Shown: piece after piece, positions 38,652 to 43,579 of the stretch
Layout: every line of letters starts with the position of its first letter
How positions within the stretch are numbered: position 1 is the first letter of the stretch
From: an uncultured Blautia sp.
Lineage (GTDB): Bacteria > Bacillota > Clostridia > Lachnospirales > Lachnospiraceae
NCBI GenBank assembly: GCA_934364795.1
Contig: CAKRMK010000027.1
Coordinates: 1-43,579 of the forward strand
Direction of reading: 5' to 3'
DNA: 43,579 nt
The notes under the pieces: generated by a model
Databases searched by the model: none
Told to the model about the DNA's origin: nothing
Seen by the model: only the letters and a program-made list of their open reading frames with translations
Program-made: the position numbers and the translations under genes

Positions 38652-41087
38652 ATGAAATACCAGAACATTATAGACAATATGACATTAAAAGAAAAAGCCG
38701 CTTTCCTTAGTGGAAAGAGCGAATGGCAGACCAGAGAATTTCCGCGTCTGGATATTCCGGCAATTTTCTGTTCAGATGGACCTAACGGTGTGCGTAAACA
38801 GGCTGGAGCCGGAGACCATCTTGGAATCAATCCGTCTGTTCCGGCAACCTGTTTCCCAACAGCAGCTACAATGGCTAATAGCTGGGATGAGAAACTGGAA
38901 GAAAAAGTTGGTGAGGCACTTGGTACAGAATCTATGGAAGAAGGAGTTAATGTTCTTCTTGGACCAGGACTGAATATTAAGAGAAACCCTCTTTGCGGAC
39001 GTAATTTTGAGTATTTTTCTGAAGATCCATATCTTTCCGGAAAAATGGCAGCTGCATTTATTCGCGGAGTACAGAGCAAAGGTGCTGCAGCATGTGCGAA
39101 GCATTTTGCAGTAAACAGCCAGGAGCTTCGCCGTATGGCTATGAATGCGGTTGTTGATGAAAGAACATTAAGAGAAATTTATCTTACCGGTTTTGAGATT
39201 GCCATCAAAGAAGGAAATGCCAAAACCGTTATGAGCAGTTACAATGAAGTAAATGGTGTTTATGCAAATGAGAATGAGCATCTGTTAAAGGACATCCTTC
39301 GCGATGAATGGGGCTTTGAAGGTTCTGTTATTACAGACTGGGGTGCATCTAATGACCATTCTCTTGGTGTAAAAAATGGTTCCACTCTGGAGATGCCAAC
39401 ACCTGGACTTGATGCTGCAAGAGAGCTTCTTGCAAGTGTTGAGAGCGGAAAGATTACAGAAAAAGATATTGATGAGCGCGTAGATGAGCTTCTTGATCTG
39501 GTTCTTACCACAACAGAAAATGCAAAACATTATAAAAAAGCAGCAGATAAAAAGGCAGTTCATGAAGAGCATCATAAACTGGCTCGTCTTGCATGTCAGG
39601 AAAGTGCAGTACTTCTGAAAAATGAAGATGGAATCCTTCCAATAAACGGAAAGGTTCAGGCTGCAATTATTGGTGATTTTGCATTTGAACCAAGATATCA
39701 GGGTGCCGGATCTTCCATGGTAAACTCAACAAAGGTTGACTCTATCAAGGATATGCTTGAAGGCAGTGGCATTTCTGTAACAGGAATTGTACATGGCTAC
39801 CAGCGTGATGGTAAAGAGGACGAAGCAATGAAGAAAGAGGCTGTGGATCTTGCACGCCGTTCTGATGTTGTGCTGTTCTTCTTTGGCTTAAATGAAAAGA
39901 GTGAGACAGAAGGTCTTGACCGTAAGCATCTTCGTATTCCGCAGAACCAGATCAATCTGATCCAGGAGCTTGCAAAAGCAAATGCCAATATGGTTGGTAT
40001 TATCAGTGCCGGTTCTGTTATTGAAATGCCATGGCATCATCATTTTAAAGCATTGCTTCATACTGCATTAATGGGACAGGCCGGAGCAGGAGCTGTTCTT
40101 GACATTCTTTCCGGTAAGGTTAATCCTTCTGGTAAGCTTGCAGAAACTTACATAAAGAAATATGAGGATACTCCTTCTTATAATTACTATCCTTCACAGG
40201 AGCGTAATTCAGAGTACAGAGAGGGTATTTATGTAGGATACCGTTATTTTGATACAGCGGGAGTTCCGGTAAATTATCCATTTGGTTATGGTCTGTCCTA
40301 TACTACTTTTGAATACGGCAACCTGAATGTAAAACCGGATGGGGTTACTTTCACTATCCGCAATACCGGAAAATATGATGGTGCAGAAATTGCACAGCTT
40401 TATGTAGGACTTCCGGGAGCAAAAGTTTTCCGCCCTGTAAAAGAGCTGAAAGGTTTTACAAAGGTGTTCTTAAAAGCTGGCGAGGAAAAGACTGTTTCTA
40501 TTAAATTTGATGATAAGACTTTCCGTTACTGGAACATGAAAACCAATAAATGGGAGGTTGAAGGCGGCGTTTACAGTATCATGATCGGTGCAAGCTGTGC
40601 GGATATCAGACTTCAGGATACGCTTGCAATCATTGGTACTACAGAAGTAATGCCCTATTACACCAATCGTGTATCCTCTTATGTGGATGGTAAGATCCAG
40701 AAAATCGGTAACGAGGAATACGAAAACATTCTGGGACATTCTATTCCGGATGGAAGTTGGAGCGGAGAGCTGGGAATGAATGATGCTCTTTGCCAGATGT
40801 ATTACGCTAAAAGTGGAATTGCCCGCTTTATCTGCAAAAAACTGGGTGAAAGACTGAAAAAGAGTGAGGCAGCAGGTGTACCGGATCTGAACACTTTGTT
40901 CCAGTATAATATGCCATTTAGAGCTATTGCAAAAATGACCGGAGGCATGGTTTCTATGGAGATGGTGGAAGGCCTTGTGCGGGTTGTAAATGGTCATATT
41001 GGCGGCCTTGGAAAAGTAATCAGCGGATTTTTCAGAAATCAGAAGCTGAACAAACAGTACGAAAAAGAGCTGGAAGAACAGAAATAA
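38652..41087 (+). CDS. GH3 family beta-glycosidase
   Basis: This 811-residue enzyme has the GH3 layout: N-terminal TIM barrel (LDIPAIFCSDGPNGVRKQ, then CAKHFAVNSQE), with nucleophile Asp229 in VITDWGASND. The alpha/beta sandwich domain follows (ESAVLLKNEDGILPIN to LAETYIKKYEDTPSY), then an Fn3-like domain (YVGYRYFDTAGVPVNYPFGY start, ending near 650). An extra C-terminal tail of about 155 residues follows, partly helical (GGMVSMEMVEGLVRVVNGHI). No signal peptide, so it acts on imported beta-linked oligosaccharides, probably as a beta-glucosidase. The tail occurs in some Lachnospiraceae relatives and has no assigned role. The GtrA-like gene follows after 77 bp. Confidence 0.9.
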   Translation: MKYQNIIDNMTLKEKAAFLSGKSEWQTREFPRLDIPAIFCSDGPNGVRKQAGAGDHLGINPSVPATCFPTAATMANSWDEKLEEKVGEALGTESMEEGVNVLLGPGLNIKRNPLCGRNFEYFSEDPYLSGKMAAAFIRGVQSKGAAACAKHFAVNSQELRRMAMNAVVDERTLREIYLTGFEIAIKEGNAKTVMSSYNEVNGVYANENEHLLKDILRDEWGFEGSVITDWGASNDHSLGVKNGSTLEMPTPGLDAARELLASVESGKITEKDIDERVDELLDLVLTTTENAKHYKKAADKKAVHEEHHKLARLACQESAVLLKNEDGILPINGKVQAAIIGDFAFEPRYQGAGSSMVNSTKVDSIKDMLEGSGISVTGIVHGYQRDGKEDEAMKKEAVDLARRSDVVLFFFGLNEKSETEGLDRKHLRIPQNQINLIQELAKANANMVGIISAGSVIEMPWHHHFKALLHTALMGQAGAGAVLDILSGKVNPSGKLAETYIKKYEDTPSYNYYPSQERNSEYREGIYVGYRYFDTAGVPVNYPFGYGLSYTTFEYGNLNVKPDGVTFTIRNTGKYDGAEIAQLYVGLPGAKVFRPVKELKGFTKVFLKAGEEKTVSIKFDDKTFRYWNMKTNKWEVEGGVYSIMIGASCADIRLQDTLAIIGTTEVMPYYTNRVSSYVDGKIQKIGNEEYENILGHSIPDGSWSGELGMNDALCQMYYAKSGIARFICKKLGERLKKSEAAGVPDLNTLFQYNMPFRAIAKMTGGMVSMEMVEGLVRVVNGHIGGLGKVISGFFRNQKLNKQYEKELEEQK

Positions 41088-41101
41088 TATTTGATATCCA
41101 C

Positions 41102-41135
41102 GAATTGCTCCGCTGCAAAACAGCTTCCGCAATTC
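41102..41135. repeat. Inverted repeat between the GH3 and GtrA genes
   Basis: GAATTGC (41102-41108) and GCAATTC (41129-41135) with inner GCTG/CAGC form a hairpin. It is followed by A-residues and not by T-residues, so it is not a terminator for the + strand; it may adjust relative expression. Confidence 0.45.
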
Positions 41136-41164
41136 TAAAAAAGTTATAGTAAAAGGAGTTTATC

Positions 41165-41668
41165 ATGGGAAAAATTAAACAGTTAATTGAAGATCATCCA
41201 AATCTCTGGGAGTTTATTAAATTTAACGTATTGTCAAACTGTGCAACTATTACAAACTTTATCATTATGTGGCTGTGTACAGGCTTCATCTTCAAAGGAT
41301 TTGCCAATACACCGTTTAAGTTCCTGGTGTTTAACTATGCGGATAATATCGAGTCTAACCTTGGTTTATGCGGTTTCTTAAGCTTCCTGGTTGCAACAGC
41401 AGCTGCACAGACTGTAAACTTTTTCGTTCAGAAGAACCTTGTATTTAAGTCTAATGCGGCATTTGAAAAAGCAGTACCGAAATATATCGTACTGGCTGTT
41501 GTTCTTGTACTTGTATCAGCAGCACTTCCGGCTTACAGCCAGAGCTTTTTCGTAAATATCGGAATTTCAGAGGCACTTGCACCTACACTTGCAAATGTAC
41601 TTAACATTCTGGTACAGGTAGTACTTAGCTACCCGACAATGAAATTCTGGATCATGCCAAATAAATAA
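41165..41668 (+). CDS. GtrA-like membrane protein
   Basis: This 167-residue protein has four predicted membrane helices and the GtrA family pattern: LWEFIKFNVLSNCATITNFI at the start, a centre AAAQTVNFFVQKNLVFKS and a C-terminal helix LVQVVLSYPTMKFWIM. GtrA-type proteins are thought to help move lipid-linked sugars across the membrane or serve in surface glycan assembly. No glycosyltransferase is next to it; it follows the GH3 gene and shares its terminator. AAAGGAG precedes the ATG. Confidence 0.85.
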   Translation: MGKIKQLIEDHPNLWEFIKFNVLSNCATITNFIIMWLCTGFIFKGFANTPFKFLVFNYADNIESNLGLCGFLSFLVATAAAQTVNFFVQKNLVFKSNAAFEKAVPKYIVLAVVLVLVSAALPAYSQSFFVNIGISEALAPTLANVLNILVQVVLSYPTMKFWIMPNK

Positions 41669-41679
41669 AAAATAGAAAG

Positions 41680-41738
41680 GGCGGTACCAAGACTGGGTTG
41701 CTTAGAGATAAGTGATGCTGATCTGGTACCGCCTTTTT
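41680..41738 (+). terminator. Terminator after the GtrA gene
   Basis: GGCGGTACCA (41680-41689) pairs perfectly with TGGTACCGCC (41724-41733), followed by TTTTT. The Rpn gene ends 28 bp further on the other strand. Confidence 0.85.
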
Positions 41739-41765
41739 GCGTGTTTTGGACCGGAAGGTGTTCTT

Positions 41766-42222
41766 TCAGGACTTTTTATTGAAGTAATTTTTCAAATGGT
41801 TTCGGGCTTCATCTTCAGAAAGATGAAAACGGGAAACCAGTTTCTGGATGATAACTTCATTCGGGACACTAAAATCCATATAAGAATTAATGGTTGCCTG
41901 GATGCTTCCATCTTCAAAAGCCTCCTCCCGAAGCATTCTCATGGTTTTCTCTTCGTTGTATTCATAAATACTAGTTGTTGACGCTTCCTGGGATATAGTT
42001 AAAGCGTTGTTTTTACTCAAATATTCATTTAGATATGCTTTTGCAGTATCTTCAGAAAGGTGAAAACTACTTGTAAGCTTTTGAATGATTGTATCAAATG
42101 GAAGTTTAAAATCTATACAGGTACTAATAGTTGCCTGAATACCTTCCAAAAGTCCATCTTCAAAAGCCTCCTCCCGAAGCATTCTCATGGTTTTCTCTTC
42201 ATCATATTCATAAATGCTCATA
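41766..42222 (-). repeat. Internal duplication of about 246 bp in the Rpn gene
   Basis: CCTCCTCCCGAAGCATTCTC followed by ATGGTTTTCTCTTC occurs twice on the plus strand, near 41921 and 42161. The two protein copies differ at about a third of positions, and the second lacks a four-residue LLEG piece. The near-identical DNA core beside diverged flanks suggests partial gene conversion or selection on that part. Confidence 0.8.
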
Positions 42223-42788
42223 GCTTTTGCCTCCGCTTTGTTCTTTAAAAGGAAATCCCGCAAAACATCTTTCTGTATGCATTCTGTGATTGCTTTTTCT
42301 ACGGTATGCCCCTTATTAATATTTAGCATGACAGCCTTTAATTCAAGAGAGGGCGGTTCTGCACTGGGATGAAATAGATCAGAAAGGTAGTATTCCTTTC
42401 GGTCGGGCTGTTTTAATGTTCCGTTATAAAAAATAACAAAAGAAGGTGGTGGAAGCTGCAGTGGCTTGGATCCATAAAGGTTCATATCTCGCGTATAAGC
42501 AGAATAAATATCGGTTATGTACATAAGAAAACGCAGGGGTAGATTAGGATTAATTGAAGCCTGTTGTTCATAAAGAGTAAGTCTCATATCAATGATAAAG
42601 GAAAGGTCATTTTCCATAGTCATGTAGATTGCGTTTTCCAGTGTTGTGATGATAAGTTTCGCAGGATCATTGTAATGAGTTCCGTTGATTGCATTATAAA
42701 GTTTTAGTAGTTCTGTTTTGTCATTAAAAATCATTTTAAACAGCCTGTCTTTATAAAGGCGGTTTGGTGATGTAAAGGTATTGTTCAT
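41766..42788 (-). CDS. Rpn-family PD-(D/E)XK nuclease with duplicated C-terminus
   Basis: This 340-residue protein belongs to the Rpn (recombination-promoting nuclease, transposase_31-like) family: PNRLYKDRLFKMIFNDK at the start and a nuclease core with Asp67 (FIIDMRLTL) and Glu74-Gln76 (YEQQ), then LRFLMYITDIYS. The family cuts DNA and is linked to recombination and phage defence. Residues 191-259 and 273-339 are two copies of one helical unit (SIYEYDEEKTMRMLREEAFE, then IIQKL-S-FHLSED); the usual protein has only one. The start is supported by GAGGTC-like sequence (complement of 42785-42795) and a promoter on the minus strand at 42961-42989. Confidence 0.82.
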   Translation of the reverse strand: MNNTFTSPNRLYKDRLFKMIFNDKTELLKLYNAINGTHYNDPAKLIITTLENAIYMTMENDLSFIIDMRLTLYEQQASINPNLPLRFLMYITDIYSAYTRDMNLYGSKPLQLPPPSFVIFYNGTLKQPDRKEYYLSDLFHPSAEPPSLELKAVMLNINKGHTVEKAITECIQKDVLRDFLLKNKAEAKAMSIYEYDEEKTMRMLREEAFEDGLLEGIQATISTCIDFKLPFDTIIQKLTSSFHLSEDTAKAYLNEYLSKNNALTISQEASTTSIYEYNEEKTMRMLREEAFEDGSIQATINSYMDFSVPNEVIIQKLVSRFHLSEDEARNHLKNYFNKKS

Positions 42789-42960
42789 GAAAGACCTCCA
42801 TTCAATATAGAAATGTGGAAAGTCTCTGTATCAGGTGGCTCCGGATCAGAAACGTTCCTGCTGTTAATAGGGAAAAGCATGAAATTTCTGAAGTGGCGGA
42901 ACGCCGGTGATATTAGAACAATATCAAAAATAGACTTACTGAAATGAAATGCTTTCTTCT

Positions 42961-42989
42961 AGTATAGTATAAACCGAGTAAATATGCAA
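42961..42989 (-). promoter_or_regulatory. Minus-strand promoter of the Rpn gene
   Basis: On the minus strand: TTGCAT (42989-42984), 17-bp spacer, TATACT (42966-42961). It gives a leader of about 165 bases. Otherwise 42789-43024 shows no gene. Confidence 0.6.
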
Positions 42990-43024
42990 GAAAAAAGATA
43001 TGACAAAATTCAACAATTATTTCT

Positions 43025-43048
43025 AAAGCTTTTTTCAAACAGGCTCTA
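43025..43048. mobile_element. End remnant next to the second full MITE-like copy
   Basis: AAAGCTTTTTTCAAACAGGC then TCTA matches the right end of the element (AAAGCCTTTTTCAAACACGC then TCTA). The full copy begins directly after it, so one element landed beside or inside an older one. Confidence 0.55.
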
Positions 43049-43208
43049 GAGCGTGTTTGAAAAATCATTCCCACAATCTGCACGCCCCACTTTGCGGTAT
43101 ATTTTACCCGAATTCAGTTGCCGTAGCCCGCTACGGCGCCCTCATCCGGGCAAAATCTCCCACAAATTGTGACGCACATCTTGCAGAAAGCCTTTTTCAA
43201 ACACGCTC
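43049..43208. mobile_element. 160-bp MITE-like palindromic element, full copy 2
   Basis: It is nearly identical to 22922-23081 over its full 160 bp, with ends GAGCGTGTTTGAAAAA and TTTTTCAAACACGCTC and TA on both sides (43047-43048 and 43209-43210). The identity of two copies 20 kb apart points to recent spread or conversion. It carries no gene. Confidence 0.82.
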
Positions 43209-43278
43209 TAGAGCTTGTGATCGAGAAAACGTACAAAAATAAGTTACACAAAAAAATGTATATTTTTGTAAAAAGTGC

Positions 43279-43307
43279 TTGACTTCTCCTTGCAGCAGTG
43301 GTATATT
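43279..43307 (+). promoter_or_regulatory. rRNA-type promoter P1
   Basis: TTGACT (43279-43284), 17-bp spacer, TATATT (43302-43307), followed by AAACAAGCTGTCGCAA, the same early transcript as at P3. Confidence 0.78.
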
Positions 43308-43381
43308 AAACAAGCTGTCGCAAGAAATTGCTTCTGAAATACTGAAAAATAAATTAGTTTTCAGAATATTCAAATTAACTG

Positions 43382-43410
43382 TTGACAATCGACTGAACTT
43401 ATGATAAAGT
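43382..43410 (+). promoter_or_regulatory. rRNA-type promoter P2
   Basis: TTGACA (43382-43387), 17-bp spacer, TAAAGT (43405-43410), with the spacer end CTTATGATAAAGT nearly the same as in P3. CCAAGTCGCTTGAACAG follows. Confidence 0.78.
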
Positions 43411-43492
43411 ATCCAAGTCGCTTGAACAGAACGACAGAAACAAACAACTTTAGAAAGATCTGAAAAACCTCAAAAACTTTTGAAAAAAGTTC

Positions 43493-43521
43493 TTGACAAG
43501 GCTTGAAAGATATGATAAAGT
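43493..43521 (+). promoter_or_regulatory. rRNA-type promoter P3
   Basis: TTGACA (43493-43498), 17-bp spacer, TAAAGT (43516-43521), followed by AAACAAGCTGTCGCAA. Confidence 0.8.
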
Positions 43522-43579
43522 AAACAAGCTGTCGCAAAGAGCTGACAGCGAACAACCTTGATAACTAAACAGTGAAACA
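43522..43579 (+). other. Probable 5' leader of an rRNA operon
   Basis: After P3 the sequence AGCTGTCGCAAAGAGCTGAC and CTTGATAACTAAACAGTGAA has the look of the leader that precedes 16S rRNA in Clostridia, where a phrase such as TTGATAACT-AAACAG stands just before the gene. No rRNA bases are inside the window, so this is an expectation from the promoter type. Confidence 0.65.

Noticed and set aside
1..43579. CRISPR arrays, tRNA genes, prophage or transposase genes
   Set aside because: I looked for regularly spaced repeats, cloverleaf sequences and typical proteins and saw none; the repeats present are dispersed palindromes or in-gene repeats.

Overview
The window looks like the chromosome of a gut Clostridia species, most likely a Lachnospiraceae (Blautia/Ruminococcus-like). 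This is an inference from gene content: cytosolic GH106-type glycosidases, YesMN-type two-component systems, a sugar ABC transporter with no ATPase gene of its own, LarE, GtrA and GH3. It also rests on AT-rich intergenic DNA, strong AGGAGG ribosome binding sites and the form of the rRNA promoters. Nearly all genes are on the + strand.

1-1.3 kb: the end of a WYL-domain regulator and a small protein built from 21-residue repeats. 1.5-19.4 kb: one glycan-use locus. It holds a four-Asp-box propeller hydrolase, a D-2-hydroxyacid dehydrogenase, a NanA/DapA-type aldolase, a YhcH-type cupin, a YesL/DUF624 membrane protein, a binding protein with two permeases, a YesM kinase with a YesN regulator, and two large cytosolic GH106-like alpha-L-rhamnosidase homologues. 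Two of its promoters share a 23-bp-spaced GTAACT direct repeat at exactly the same distance from the -10 box, so YesN very probably controls both. The mix of rhamnosidases with sialic-acid-like 2-keto-acid enzymes, but without NanE/NanK, suggests import and breakdown of a rhamnose-containing 2-keto-3-deoxy-sugar oligosaccharide. The Rha-Kdo side chain of rhamnogalacturonan II is the most attractive candidate. That is a hypothesis.

19.4-22.8 kb: an ECF transporter (S component, fused double ATPase, T component). 23.1-24.6 kb: a HigBA toxin-antitoxin pair whose antitoxin carries an ImmA/IrrE metallopeptidase domain. 24.7-28.9 kb: M28 peptidase, methyltransferase, acyltransferase, HD hydrolase and a small protein. 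29-32.4 kb: an orphan LytTR regulator, a holin-toxin-like mini-gene with no normal start codon, a degenerate receiver-like protein and a secreted alkylsulfatase translationally coupled to it.

32.8-36 kb: phosphatase, small acidic protein, CysK and LarE; the last two share a promoter motif suggesting a common sulfur regulon. 36-37.7 kb: a strong promoter, a structured leader RNA and the frameshifted remains of a binding-protein/membrane/GGDEF gene. 37.8-42.8 kb: TetR regulator, GH3 beta-glycosidase, GtrA protein and an Rpn-family nuclease with a duplicated C-terminus. The window ends in three tandem rRNA-type promoters, so a 16S gene should start just outside.

A palindromic MITE-like element recurs through the window: two near-identical 160-bp copies (22.9 and 43.0 kb) and at least five fragments or derivatives. 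I saw no tRNA, CRISPR array, prophage or transposase gene.
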